A stretch of DNA of 64,000 nt, taken from positions 26,358,376-26,422,375 of the forward strand of contig NC_040016.1 in the NCBI RefSeq assembly GCF_000972845.2, given 5' to 3'. Made by a program: the position numbers and the translations under genes. The notes beneath the pieces were generated by a model. It was not told the DNA's origin, did no database searches, and saw only the letters and a program-made list of their open reading frames with translations. This document shows positions 1 to 11,084 of this stretch, in pieces. Positions within the stretch are counted from its first letter, which is position 1, and every line of letters begins with the position of its first letter. The DNA comes from Larimichthys crocea (taxonomy: Eukaryota; Chordata; Actinopteri; Sciaenidae).

Positions 1-1175
1 CACATGTGATCTGTACATCAGGATGCTGATGAGAGGAATGTGTACGGTGAACAGAGAGCAGATGTGAACGATGACTTCCATTTTTTAATGTCATTGCTGA
101 CGGCAGCGAGAGAGAGAGACGTGCTGTCAGCTGTATGTGCCATTGTCACTGCTAATAAACCATGGCAGCATGGTGACTAATTAGCCATAATTTTGCTCAT
201 CGGGGCTTTGAGAAATGTTTGAAAATCTCGCCCGAGTCACAGCCGTGTTCTGCCAGGAGGAATGTCACAGCCCGGCTGGGGCTAAGCGGTTCTGGCACCA
301 CATCAAGAGGCGCTGGCATGTGTCGACAAACTCTGTGAATGGCCGCGAGCTCTGGAAGAAGTCGACAACAGTTGGAGAAAACTTCAGGGAGAGCACGAGG
401 CTTGTCTTTGGATCCAAGGCGCTCCCTGTTCTCCTGACCTTGATGAGGAGAAATGAGAAGTTTGCTGGCAGGAGGACGTCCGTCATATATGCCGAACTGA
501 AAAGGTTATCAGTGTGCAGCACACGCCGAGCCGCAGCACTTAAAGAACACTCTTAAGAAATCAGCTGAAGGAGGGCGAACAAGCTCGCTGGGATAATGAA
601 GTGCATCTGTGTAAGCACTGCAAATAGCAAAATAAACCAATTTCCCCCAGATTGTTTCCACATTTAGTTTTGCGGTGGTGCTCCATAAATATGCCTGTTT
701 TGCATTCAAAATATCTCTGACAGCAGTTATGAAATACGGTCTGAGACGGGCTTGTAAATAAGCATTCAGAGGCTCCATTTGCTGCAGCATAAACCAAATA
801 TCTCAGGAGAACAGGCCTGAAATTGTTACAGCAAGACAATATTTATGGAGCGGTTATATATCAGCGAGCAGTGTCAGGATCTCAGGATCTCACCATGTTT
901 TCTGGCATTCAGACATCACTGATGAGTTACAGAGCGAGCCTCATTTCTGCTGCTTTATAAATATTTTAGCTCATTTGTGAGTAAATCAACATTCACCTGA
1001 TGACAGCTCATCAGCATCGACGTGATTTAAAATCTGTCATCGTACATCTGATGTAACTCTGGGCTCCGGGTCGGGAGAAGTACGTAACGCTTTACGGCAC
1101 TAAGTCACACAGCAGCAACTATTTCACTGATTCTGGTGAAACTGGATCATATTTTATGGAGGAAATGTTTTCTGG
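1..1175. other. single-copy sequence, no gene recognised
   Basis: No repeat family or known exon was recognised. The + strand is open from an ATG at 215 to a stop at 556 (113 codons), but the product shows no domain, signal peptide or known motif, and a similar overlapping frame is open on the opposite strand. That is expected by chance in moderately GC-rich sequence, so I do not call a gene. A short exon or conserved non-coding element cannot be excluded without comparison to other fish. Confidence 0.5.
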
Positions 1176-1232
1176 AACAGGAATGGTTGGTGGGTGAAAC
1201 AAAAGGCTGAAAGACAGACGCCGAGCTTTGCC
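1176..1232 (+). mobile_element. fragment of the dispersed element also seen at 13.1-13.9 kb
   Basis: Positions 1201-1227 are identical over 27 bases to 13788-13814 (core GGCTGAAAGACAGACGCCGA). The bases just upstream are also similar (GGTTGGTG...GTGAAA in both). The matching position in the longer copy lies just after the short open frame with the TRVNVG motif. This piece is therefore probably the 3' remnant of another copy. The ends are not defined. Confidence 0.55.
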
Positions 1233-1623
1233 AACATTATAGGTTACACTGGAAGCCCTGAGTCCTCTGTTTGGGTTTCTGGTATCATTGACTGGGTTAC
1301 ATCGCCATGGTAACTTCAGAACAACCTGACTACTGACCAATCAGCTCACTGGAAAAAATTTAGTTTATGATAAAGTGACAAACAACAACGTGTGTCGTCT
1401 TTACAGAACCAAAATATATTATTAGAGAAAAAACTGTGTATGAACATGTTCGTTACTCAAACATGCAAACTCTTCAAACGTTTGATCACAAGACGAACGA
1501 GAACTGCCCAGAGGTTTAAACTATAATAATGATTATAAAGATTCATATTAATGTTTGGACGGCTTGTTTAGATTTGTAGATATCCAGACTCACACTTCAT
1601 ATAGCGGGCAAATTCCACCGAGC
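1233..1623. other. single-copy sequence, nothing recognised
   Basis: AT-rich stretch with no open frame of note, no tandem repeat and no recognised element. Confidence 0.5.
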
Positions 1624-1752
1624 AGTCTCTGTGACGTCCCCGCAGACTGTCTAAAACCTGGACGTAGTCTCTGTGACGTCCCCACAGACTGTCTAAAACC
1701 TGGACGTAGTCTCCGTGACGTCCCCGCAGACTGTCTAAAACCTGGACGTAGG
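1624..1752 (-). repeat. 42-bp minisatellite, array 1 (about 3 units)
   Basis: Three head-to-tail units read on the minus strand relative to the reference orientation GGGGACGTCACGGAGACTAC... The plus strand shows GTGACGTCCCCGCAGACTGT followed by CTAAAACCTGGACGTAGTCT. Units differ at only one or two bases. This is the first of ten arrays of the family in the window. Confidence 0.95.
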
Positions 1753-2300
1753 AGCTAATGCTCAGTTAGGTTGCAACTTGGCAACAAACAAGCGGTAAAA
1801 TGTTGTACTCATCATTCCCAGTAAGTTTACAATGCTCGTACTCGAGCTGAGACATGACACAGGAAGTACAGGGAGTGCTACATAGTACTAACAGACACAG
1901 GACGTGGAGCGGGTGGAGGCGTATCGTTCCTCAGATTCAAACAGACTCAACGTCTGTGTCTTAACATTGGACCTACATGAGCTTTTAAAGGAAAAAATCA
2001 CTTTAGTTGATAATCCAAGAACCTAAATGAAGCCGTGTGTCTGAAGAACCGTTCCAGAGACTCTTTGGGGGGCTCGGCTCGTTGTTCTGCTTAATTGGGG
2101 AAACTCCAGTTTTTAATTAGGCAAAGTCTTGCAAGGCTTGCACAATGTCTCCTCACCTGTGAGTCTAATTACACAATGTCTTCCTCCAGGCGGTGCTTCA
2201 CTTAAATACAGAACACAGAGGGGGGGTGTTAACAAATGAGAGTCCACATCACTGCATGGGGTGATCGGGTCGCTTCACGCTGCAACACCTGATGGAGGGA
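1753..2300. other. single-copy sequence, nothing recognised
   Basis: Contains no supported gene or repeat. It separates two minus-oriented 42-bp arrays. Confidence 0.5.
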
Positions 2301-2371
2301 GGACGTCCCCGCAGACTGTCTAAAACCTGGACGTAGTCTCTGTGACGTCCCCGCAGACTGTCTAAAACCTG
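2301..2371 (-). repeat. 42-bp minisatellite, array 2 (under 2 units)
   Basis: A partial unit and a full unit, minus orientation. The array ends in CTAAAACCTG directly fused to GTAAACATGTTTCTGCTGTG, the start of the dispersed element in the next entry. Confidence 0.92.
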
Positions 2372-2475
2372 TAAACATGTTTCTGCTGTGAAGTTGGACA
2401 TTTGAACATGGGGACTTATGGAGACTGACTCACTTCTGGAGCCAGCCTCAGGTGGACATTAGAGGAACTGCTGTT
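2372..2475 (+). mobile_element. dispersed teleost repeat, short copy (same family as 28037-28200)
   Basis: The order of blocks GTAAACATGTTTCTGCTGTG, ACATGGGGAC, TATGGAGACTGACTCAC, GGAGCCAGCCTCA, then a run ending GAGGAACTGC is shared with 28037-28135. I know this string as a very abundant non-coding repeat in percomorph genomes. Its class (SINE or MITE) is not decided here. It is flanked on the left by a 42-bp array, whereas the later copy has the array on its right. Confidence 0.7.
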
Positions 2476-2750
2476 TTTGTCTGAAACATCATTGGAAAGG
2501 TAAAAATCGAGATGTTTCATGAAGACATGAACTCCCGTCTTCATATGGAAATATGAATCCTGACAGTTAAACTGATCACGTCTTTCTTCTGTGTGACGGC
2601 AGCAGCTGAAGTCTTCACTGTGAACTGAATGTTTATTTTTCTCAGCTGGTCGATGCACCACCCACAGAGATCAGAGCAGCTATTTACATACTGTGTGCTC
2701 TCAATGTCAAGACAAGCTGAGGGACAGACAGCTGAGGGACAGACAGACAG
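2476..2750. other. single-copy sequence before the array block
   Basis: No gene recognised. The last part (about 2707-2750) holds a few short GCTGAGGGACAGACA-type repeats that run into the 42-bp array. Confidence 0.45.
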
Positions 2751-3291
2751 GGGGACGTCACAGAGACTACGTCCAGGTTTTAGACAGTCTGCGGGGACGT
2801 CACAGAGACTACGTCCAGGTTTTAGACAGTCTGCGAGGACGTCACGGAGACTACGTCCAGGTTTTAGACAGTCTGCGGGGATGTCACGGAGACTACGTCC
2901 AGGTTTTAGACAGTCTGTGGGGACGTCACAGAGACCACGTCCAGGTTTTTAGACATTCTGCGGGGAATGTCACGGAGAAACGTCCAGGTTTTAGACAGTC
3001 TGCGGGGACGTCACAGAGACCACGTCCAGGTTTTAGACAGTCGCCGGGGACGTTCCCCCCCACGGAGACTACGTCCAGTTTTAGACAGTCTCGGGGACGT
3101 CACAGGAGACTACGTCCAGTTTTAGACGTCGCGGGGACGTCACGGAGACGACGTCCAGGTTTAGACAGTCCGAGGATGTCACGGAGCTACGTCCAGGTGT
3201 TAGACAGTCATGCGGGGACGTCACAAAGACTACGTCCAGGTTTTAGACAGTCTGCTGGGACGTCACGGAGACTACGTCCAGGTTTTAGGTT
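2751..3291 (+). repeat. 42-bp minisatellite, array 3 (about 13 units, second half noisy)
   Basis: The first five units (to about 2945) are clean 42-mers. From there on, units carry scattered one- to three-base insertions and deletions, for example an extra T in the AGGTTTTT tract and CCCCCC near 3055. The change from clean to noisy is abrupt and is explained better by base-calling quality than by decay. Because 42 is divisible by three, clean units read through as a 14-residue protein repeat in several frames, but this has no support as a gene. Confidence 0.93.
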
Positions 3292-4048
3292 TTGTCCCTG
3301 AAGCAGACGTGAACACGTCGTGTTGTCCCTGAAGCAGACGTGGACACGTCGTGTTGTCTCTGAAGCAGACGTGGACACGTCGTGTTGTCCCTGACGTGGA
3401 CACGTCGTGTTGTCTCTGAAGCAGACGTGAACACATCGTGTTGTCCCTGAAGCAGACGTGAACACGTCGTGTTGTCCCTGAAGCAGACGTGAACACGTCG
3501 TGTTGTCTCTGAAGCAGACTGGACACATCGTGTTGTCCCTGAAGCGACGTGGACACGTCGTGTTGTCCGCGAAGCAGACGTGGACACGTCGTGTTTGCCC
3601 GAAGCAGACTGGACACGTCGGTTGTCTCGGAAGGAGACGTGAACACGTCGTGTTGTCCCTGAAGCAGACGTGACACGTCGTGTCCTGAAGCAGACGTGGG
3701 ACACGTGGGTTTCCCTAGGAAGAGGCAGACGTGGCACGTCCGTGTTGTCCGAGCAGACGTGGACACGTCGTGTTTTTCCCTGAAGCAGACGTGGAAACAC
3801 GTCGGTTTCCTGAAGCAGACGTGGACACGTCGTGTTGTCTCTGAAGCAGACGTGGACACGTCGTGTTGTCCCTGAAGCAGACGTGGACACGTCGTGTTGT
3901 CCCTGAAGCAGACGTGAACACGTCGTGTTGTCTCTGAAGCAGACGTGGACACGTCGTGTTGTCCCTGAAGCAGACTGACACTCGTGTTGTCCCTGAGCAG
4001 ACGTGGGACACGGCGTGTTGTCCCTGAAGCCGACGTGGACACGTTGTG
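3292..4048 (+). repeat. 31-bp minisatellite, copy 1 (about 24 units)
   Basis: Tandem unit of 31 bp built from TGTTGTCCCTGAAGCAGACG followed by TGGACACGTCG. Each unit holds the inverted repeat GACGTG-GA-CACGTC and the overlapping ACACG-T-CGTGT. Variants CCCT/TCTC and TGGAC/TGAAC alternate between units. Several units in 3540-3800 and 3965-4040 have lost or gained single bases. The array abuts the 42-bp array with no spacer, and the two repeats share the ACGTC core. Confidence 0.93.
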
Positions 4049-4705
4049 TCTTTAATCATTTTCGTCTTTTAAACTTTTTCTATCGCCCCGGGCCGCGTGC
4101 CCATTCCCTCTCACTTACTCGTCGTCTCGTCTCCTTCAGCGAAGCGTTGGACGGCAGTCTTTAATTAAGTTCCCTGCTCTGGAGACTCTCTGTCCTTTGT
4201 GTCTCAATGTTTCATTCCTCCACTTTCTTCCTCTCTTCTCCTGAGTGCTCTTCAGCTCTCCATCCCAACTCCCGTCCTCTTCAGGCCTCCTTCTTCTTCT
4301 TCTTCCTCCTCTCTGTTCCAGTGCTCTGATGTGGCACACAGCAGATGTTTGGACAGCTGTTGTCGAGCAGATAGATCGTTCATTTTTTTCCTGTTCAGCC
4401 TCCAAACCTCTCGAGTCGGCGGCTCCCCGTCCATCACGTCCCTCTGTCCTGCAGAGCAGGACAGACCCGTCCTGTCGTCCTGACCCGTCTGTCTTTGTCT
4501 CTTTGTGTGTTTCTTGGTGACACCTTTCATTCATGTTCCCGTGGGTGACTTCATCCCAGTGTTCCGAGACACAAACATGTCACGTCTGCGGAGAGACAAA
4601 CTCAGGAAGTTTGTAACAACTCCTGAAACGGATCATAAGATGCTGCTCCGCTCAACCTCTGTGATTTACAGAGTATGATGGACAGTGAAGTAAACTGCTG
4701 ACAGC
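4049..4705 (+). other. core of duplication A, copy 1
   Basis: Non-tandem sequence beginning at TCTTTAATCATTTTCGTC. It includes a pyrimidine-rich tract (about 4199-4320), then unique sequence, and ends with the element boundary TGTGATTTACAGAG...GATGGACAGTGAAGTAAACTG. That last string also occurs, inverted, at about 49045-49090. Frames on both strands are open for 90-130 codons but show no domain and are interrupted differently in copy 2, so no gene is called. Confidence 0.7.
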
Positions 4706-5460
4706 TGTAGCGTGCTGTTAGCTTCATGTTTTAGCTCAGTCTGTGTTAGCTGCTGTTAGCTCATGAGCTCATTGTTAGCTGTGTTAACTCATGTTAGCTG
4801 CTGTTAGCTCAGTTGTTTTGTTAGCTTGCGTTAGCTCATGTTTAGCTGCTGTTAGCTCATTTGTTAGCTGCTGTTAGCTCATGTTAGCTCAGTCTGTTAG
4901 TGCTGTTAGCTCATTTTAGCGCTGTTAGCTCATGTTAGCTCAGTTTGTTAGCTGCTGTGAGCTCATGTTAGCTCAGTTTGTTAGCTGCTGTTAGCTCAGT
5001 CTGTTAGCTGCTGTGAGCTCATGTTAGCTCGTCTGTTAGTGCTTGTTAGCTCATGTTAGCGAGTCTGTTAGCTGCTGTTAGCTCATGTTAGCTCAGTCTG
5101 TTAGCTGCTGTTAGCTCAGTCTGTTAGCTGCTGTTAGCTCTGTCCTGTTAGCTGCTGTTAGCTCTGTTAGCGCAGTCTGTTAGCTGCTGTTAGCTCATGT
5201 TAGCTCAGTCCTGTTAGCGGCTTGTTAGCTGCTGTTAGCTCAGTCTGTTAGCTGCTGTTAGCTCATGTTAGCTGCTGTTAGCTGCTGTTAGCTCATGTTA
5301 GCTGCTGTTAGCTGCTGTTAGCTCAGTTTGTTAGCTGCTGTTAGCTCATGTTAGCTCAGTCTGTTAGCTGCTGTTAGCTGCTGTTAGCTCAGTCTGTTAG
5401 CTGCTTTTAGCTCGTTTGTTAGCTGCTGTTAGCTCAGTCTGTTAGCTTGCTGTTAGCGCA
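4706..5460 (+). repeat. TTAGC-type minisatellite, copy 1
   Basis: Tandem 10-11 bp subunits of the form GTTAGCTNNN, arranged mostly as a three-subunit unit of about 33 bp (GTTAGCTGCT, GTTAGCTCAT, GTTAGCTCAGTCT). Subunit order and number vary and there are many one-base slips. The array begins right after GTAAACTGCTGACAGCTGTA, the position where the same motif occurs just once or twice in the dispersed copies at 13.1, 49.0 and 52.3 kb. Confidence 0.93.
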
Positions 5461-5915
5461 GTACGGGTGCGTGGTTGTCTCTGAAAGGAGACGTGAACAC
5501 GTGTTTTGTCCCTGAAGCCAGAACAGTGGCACGTCGTGTTGTCCCTGAAGCAGAACGTGGACACTGTCGGTTGTCCCGAAGCAACGGGTGTACACGTCAG
5601 TGTTGTCCTGAAGCAGACGTTGGAACACGTCGTGTTGTGCCCTGAAGGAGACGTGGAACACGTCGTGTTGTCCCTGAAGCAGACGTGGACACGTCGTGTT
5701 TGTCCTCTGAGGCAGACCGTTGGACGCGTTGCTAACCGTACGTGTTGCCTGAAGCAGACGTGTGACACGTCGTGTTGTCTCTGAATCGATGACCGTCGTG
5801 GTTGGGAACAGCGTACGTGTGTTGTCCCTGAAGCAGACGTGGACACGTCGTGTTGTCCCCTGTAATGCAGACGTGGACACGTCGGTTGTCCCTGAAGGCA
5901 AACGTGGACACCGTT
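5461..5915 (+). repeat. 31-bp minisatellite, copy 2 (very noisy)
   Basis: The same 31-bp unit as at 3292-4048 is recognisable by GAAGCAGACGT and ACGTCGTGTTGTC, but nearly every unit has one or more inserted or missing bases. It is roughly 300 bp shorter than copy 1. Confidence 0.85.
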
Positions 5916-6570
5916 GTGTCTTTAATCATTTCGTCTTTTAAACTTTTCTATCGCCCGGGCCGCGGTGCATTCCCTCATCCTCACTCGTCTTCTCGTCCCT
6001 TCAGCGAAGCGTGGACGGCAGTCTTTAATTAAGTTCCCCTGCTCTGGAGACTCTCTGTCCTTGGTGTCTCAATGTTTCATTCCCCAGCTTTCTTCCTCTC
6101 TTCTCCTGAGTGTCTCTTCAGCTCTCCATCCCACTCCCGTCCTCTCAGGCCTCCTTCTCTTCTTCTTCCTCCTCTCTGTTCCAGTGCTCTGATTGGCACC
6201 AAGCAGATTTGGCAGCTGTTGTCGAGCAGATAGATCGTTCATTTTTTGCCTGTTCAGCCTCCAAACCTCTCGAGTCGGCGGCTCCCCGTCCATCACGTCC
6301 CTCTGTCTGCAGAGCAGGACAGACCCGTCCTGTCGTCCTGACCCGTCTGTCTTTGTCTCTTTGTGTGTTTCTTGGTGACACACTTTTCATTCATGTTCCC
6401 GTGGTGACTTCATCCTCAGTGTTCGAGACACAAACATGTCGGACGTCTGCGGAGAGACAAACTCAGGAAGTTTGTAACAACTCCTGAAACTGGATCATAA
6501 GATGCTGCTCCGCCTCAACTCTCTGTGATTTACAGAGTTTATGATGGACAGTGAAGTAAACTGCTGACAG
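5916..6570 (+). other. core of duplication A, copy 2
   Basis: Matches 4049-4705 from TCTTTAATCATTTCGTCTTT to ACTGCTGACAGCTGTAGC. Differences are mainly missing or extra single bases in short runs. No gene is recognised. Confidence 0.75.
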
Positions 6571-7212
6571 CTGTAGCTGCTGTTAGCTCATGTTAGCTCA
6601 GTCTGTTAGCTGCTGTTAGCTCATGTGAGCTCAGTTTGTTAGCTGCTGTTAACTCATGTTAGCTGCTGTTAGCTCAGTTTGTTAGCTGCTGTTAGCTCAT
6701 GTTAGCTGCTGTTAGCTCAGGTTGTTAGCTGCTGTTAGTCACTGTTAGCTCTATCTGTTAGCTGCTGTTTTAGCTCATGTTAGCTGCTGTTAGCTCATGT
6801 TTTAGCTCGTTTGTTAGCCTGCTGTTTGCTACGCTCATTTTAGCTAGTTTGTTTACGCTGCTGTTAGCTCAGTCTTTTAGCTGCTTTGAGCTCCTGTTAG
6901 CTCAGTCTGTTAGCTGCTGTTAGCTCAGTTTGTTAGCTGCTGTTAGCTGCTGTTAGCTCAGTTTGTTAGCTGCTGTTAGCTCATGTTAGCTCAGTTTGTT
7001 AGCTGCTGTTAGCTCATGTTAGCTCAGTCTGTTAGCTGCTGTTAGCTGCTGTTAGCTCAGTCTGTTAGCTGCTGTTAGCTCAGTTTGTTAGCTGCTGTTA
7101 GCTCAGTCTGTTAGCTGCTGTTAGCTGCTGTTAGCTCAGTCTGTTAGCTGCTGTTAGCTCATGTTAGCTCAGTCTGTTAGCTGCTGTTAGCTCATGTTAG
7201 CTCAGTCTGTTA
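6571..7212 (+). repeat. TTAGC-type minisatellite, copy 2
   Basis: Same GTTAGCTGCT / GTTAGCTCAT / GTTAGCTCAG subunits. The stretch from about 6900 to the end is clean and regular, whereas 6570-6890 carries slips such as TTTTAGCTC and GTTTACGC. The array ends at 7212 where CAGTCTGTTATTGAG leaves the motif. Confidence 0.93.
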
Positions 7213-7372
7213 TTGAGATTAAATTCAGACTAATCATCATCATCAGTCCAAACGTTGCTGCAGTCTGTAGTGAACCTCGTGGTTGCTGCTCAGCTTTCTG
7301 GACGTGTCCTGAGTTTAACTGAACCAACATCTGTGATGGGAGGTGCCGTCTGATAACCCGTATACCAAACTA

Positions 7373-7375
<3 letters not shown>

Positions 7376-7425
<50 letters not shown>

Positions 7426-7434
7426 ACACACTCA
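7376..7434. repeat. (CA)n microsatellite
   Basis: About 29 CA dinucleotides with two CT interruptions near the 3' end. Confidence 0.97.
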
Positions 7435-10005
7435 CAGAACCTGGCATCTTGTTAGAGGAGAAGACGTGTTGAAGCGTTCACTCCAGTTTAATCGTCCAGC
7501 ACAAAGGACAGTCTGTCTCACTCTCCTGTTAATTAATTATTAAGAGGATTCAGTTTGGATCGTTCTCCCATCATGCACTTCTTCTACCTTTAACTCAGTT
7601 AGTGAGTAACAAAAGTTTTAATGAACGAAGTGTAAAAACGACAATAAGACATGTGACACAGTGAGCTCCTCGTGTGGTAACCATGGAAACACAGATATGG
7701 ACTCAGTTCATTAAGTAACATTAAGTTCGTTACCTGTGGTGATTGTGGCTGTTGAACCTGCCGGGTTAAAGTCAGGTATAAATGATTGTGTACAACACGA
7801 CGACGAGTTCAAGGAACACTTTTCGCCTTTAATTGGAGGCTGAACTTTTAACTGACTAGATTTAGACATTAAAAGTTTGGAGAACGTTTAGTTTCTGTTT
7901 AAGTCCACGTCGATGTCTGGAAGAAATGGTTTGCAGCCGTTTGTCAGAGCTGTCGTATGAAGCGATCACTAACGTGTAAACACACCTCCACACTAATGAA
8001 CGTCAGATGAAAGTCGTGATCTGCTCGTGTTGTTTCAGCAATTAGCATTAACTGCTAAAATGGCCGCCGCTGGGCTTCTGCCTGCCGGCCCTAATCAGCA
8101 GAACAGTTACTGAATACACATATTGTCTTTTATTTTGAAGGGACTCTTATTTTGAAAATAGCCCCTCCCCCTCTCCTCCTTCAGGCAGGCTTGACCAACT
8201 GTAATCAGCAGAGCAGTTACTGCACCTGTTAGAATGTCAGTTGGAAATGCTGACAGAGAGAGAGAGAAAATGCTGAGACCACCCCTCGAACAGGAAGGAT
8301 TTCTGGACAAACCGTATTTCCAATCATTGAACTGAAATCACTGGGAGCATCCTGAGCCCTTCCTGAACGTCTACATAGTTATTTTGTGTTGATAAAGTGA
8401 AGAAATGTGTCCTTTAGAGCGATTCAAAGAAGCGTTACTTCTGCTTTCCTCCAGAAATGTTCCCGCCTTTTTAACATGGCAGTCTATGGGGCTGTGGATG
8501 GGAGTTGCTGCCGCATCTTTGTGTGTTACGCCAAAACTATAAGGCTGACAGCTTTAGCAGACGAATGTGAGTGAGAAGACAAATTTTCCTACGTTTCTAT
8601 GTATAAATCTTGTTTGTAGTGGGGCATTTGAGGCCACGGCAGTCAAATACGTTTTATTTTTTCACTGATTTTTTGATATATAATTAGTTGAGGTCCTCTC
8701 ACCGCTGTGGGCTGCATTCCTTTTCAAAAAAGGGCAGAAGATGAATAATAATAAAAATTAAAAAAAGAAACACACAGAAGAACAATAGTCGACTTGTGTC
8801 GTGGGCACTCGTCACTAATAACTTGTGCTGAGATGACCCGGAGATGAGTTCAAGGAGAAGTGAGCGCTGAAGCAGCAGAGCGGATAGTAGACACCACAGC
8901 GGTCTGCAATGAAATCTCTTCATCCCCAACGTCTGTCTGCAGAAGACTGTCCACTGTCTGTCTCAGAGACAGTTTGTCAACTAACACATGGTGCTTTAAA
9001 AAGACTGATTCTTTTTTAAAGAATAGAGAATCAATACTTTAAAAAATGTGTCTGACGTGGAGGAAAGGAGAAACTTTAATTAAGCCTAGGAGAGAAAGAA
9101 GGTCAATATATGGTAAAGAGGACAGGCGCTGATTATTTGTTGGATTTTAGTAAAAATTCCTCCACACTTGAACTCCCTCATCAAACTCTGAACAGCCGCT
9201 GAGGCTGAATGTCGACTTTTAAAAAATAACCTTTAAATTTATCTGCAAAAAATGATCAAAAATTCTTTAAATATGTGCGTGTTGCCATTTCTGACATTTG
9301 TAGATAAGATGGTATCTCATAGATAAAGCAGCTTTTGACCAAAGATCAAATACTAGAAAATAATCATCAACCTCAGTGAAATAATTCAAAGAAATAATTC
9401 AACAAAGCAGCATTTAAAGTCCCCGTTCCCGTCCAAGGCCGGACTGAGCAACGTTAATAAGCGGTGTAATAAACACACATTTACATAAACTATGTAAAAA
9501 ATGAGCAGCTGTAGAAGTACTCTGATAAAGTCTGCACTCATTTTAAAGCTTCAGCTTGTCTGATGGACACATTTCTAATATTTTCCAGACACAGAGGTGT
9601 TTCTGTTCATATGAGCTGTCTAATCTCTGCCTTGTCTCGTGAACGTTGAATGAAGCTCTCTGAGGGGCCGACGCTGAAATCTGAAATGTTTGTTTGCTCT
9701 GAATTATTTCAGAATGTTTGAGCTGTCACACGTCAGCAGAGTTATTTCCTGTTTGTTAAAGAAAGGAGAAAATATACCGTCATCATCATCATCATCTTTA
9801 GTTTTATCTAAAAACTGAAAAGTTTGACCAAACAGACGGAGTCGTCCTGTTTTCAACAAGAGTTTCTCCAAATGAGTCTTTAACTTCCAGAATAAACGTG
9901 AGTGGATCATCCTGAAAACACAAATCCTGTTTTATTGGAATCAACAATGTGACGATGCTTCCTGATAAGAACACCTGGAGTCCTCTGAACCTTTATATCC
10001 GCAGC
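7435..10005. other. mostly single-copy sequence, no gene recognised
   Basis: No supported coding region. Two old dispersed-repeat traces are likely. AATCAGCAGARCAGTTACTG occurs twice, near 8091 and 8201. The string ACATGGCAGTCTATGGGGCT near 8475 belongs to a repeat common in fish. A (CAT)n run of about six units lies near 9780-9796. Confidence 0.45.
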
Positions 10006-10009
10006 CTGA

Positions 10010-10165
10010 GCAGACAAACACTGATCTAGATAAGACCTTTTGCTTCTATGTGAGTTATCTACGTGTTTGGAAGGAGAGGGTGAGGCGTGGGAGAGAGTAT
10101 TCAGTTGGCTACAATCTGTAACTTTCTGCTAGGTGGCACTAAATCCCACACACTGGACCTTTAAA
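10010..10165 (-). mobile_element. short non-autonomous DNA transposon (MITE-like), partial
   Basis: On the minus strand it begins AAAGGTCCAGTGTGTGGGAT, continues TTAGTGCCACCTAGCAGAAA and reaches CAACTGAATACTC...CTCCTTCCAAACACGTAGAT. I recognise this as an abundant percomorph MITE-like element that normally starts AGGTCCAGTGTGTAGGATTT. Only one terminus is clear here. The other end is not resolved, so the length given is a minimum. Confidence 0.6.
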
Positions 10166-10379
10166 GGTTCTTTAAGTCACCGTTTAAAACCAGTTTACAT
10201 TGTTTAAACACTTTGTGAACCTGACGTGCATATGTCTTTGACTAAGAGCTGCTATGTGCTGAATGACTTTCTTTAAAGTAGCTTATCCAACGCTGCATTT
10301 AAAATTCAATAATTGAATTCACATTATTTTATAGTGCACCTTTTTCTGGGCTGCACGGCGTCCACGAGGTGGAACCTGT

Positions 10380-10560
10380 GATAGAGACAGAGAGACACAG
10401 ATGCTCAGCAGCAGCAAATCATCAACTAACTATGAACTGTGATGGAGATATGGCAGCAATAATGACAGTAGTACTATGTGTAGCAGGACCACAGCAGCAG
10501 CCACGATCCACGAGAACCTGCTGGACGAGTTTTCAGTAAAGGGAGATTTGACTGCGTCTT
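10380..10560 (+). mobile_element. dispersed repeat tail, related to 20630-20715
   Basis: The strings GATATGGCAGCAATAATGAC, AGTAGTACTATGTGTAG and CAGTAAAGGGAGA match, with a few changes and a length difference, the right end of the element at 20.07-20.7 kb (GATATGGCAGCAATGATGAC, AGTAGTAATGTAGTGTG, CAGTAAAGGGAGA). This is a second, shorter copy without the 28-bp array. Confidence 0.6.
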
Positions 10561-11084
10561 CAACCAATACCGTTCCTGACTCGGCATAATAACAGTGAAC
10601 TGAAGAAACGTTGGCACCGGCCAAAAGACAGGAGACAAACAAGTTTCTTTAACTTCGTCTTCAGAGTTTATCCTTGAAACACAAACTCTGTTTGATGAGC
10701 GTAATGTTCAGACTTTGTGCTAAAACTTTAATGTCTGACCACCAGCCACAGTCTGTCTAATTGTCTTTTATTATGCATCTAAAACCTTTTTACACAAACT
10801 GTAAAAGGTTTTCACACAGAAGAATGAAAACAGACAAAACTGAAAATGTTCTTTTTCACTGATTTATGATTATATGAAAGTTAAAGGTAACTTGAACTGA
10901 AGAGCTTTTTTTGTTCTCACGCAGAGGAAGTGCTGATTGAACTGAACATCAGCATGATCCAGCAGATAGTAAACACAAGTTTTCACATGCAAGAATTTGT
11001 CCTGTTGTTTTGGTGCAGAACAGTCATCAAGTAAGAAAATATGGTTGATAAATATGAAATACTACGATCTGAATATATACATAC
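10561..11084. other. single-copy sequence, nothing recognised
   Basis: AT-rich. No long open frame, tandem repeat or known element was seen. Confidence 0.45.

Larger units (their letters stand above)
3292..7212. repeat. tandem duplication A: A1 3292-5460 and A2 5461-7212
   Basis: Each copy has the same three parts in the same order: 31-bp array, a core of about 660-690 bp, and a TTAGC-type array. The cores align along their whole length, with differences that are mostly single-base insertions or deletions. Both copies lie in a zone (about 2.95-6.9 kb) where every repeat unit shows indel noise, while sequence after about 6.9 kb is clean. This may be a real tandem duplication that resisted polishing, or one locus assembled twice. 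Confidence 0.85.

Noticed and set aside
215..556. 113-codon plus frame near the left end
   Set aside because: No start context, domain, repeat or splice pattern supports it; an overlapping frame is open on the other strand. Kept only as a note.
3208..4059. Minus-strand frames of 106-256 codons across the 31-bp array
   Set aside because: Repeat-derived. Frames open and close with the indel noise and no domain is present.
3292..7212. Treating duplication A as proven segmental duplication
   Set aside because: Both copies lie in the noisy zone, so real tandem duplication and double assembly cannot be told apart from this sequence alone.
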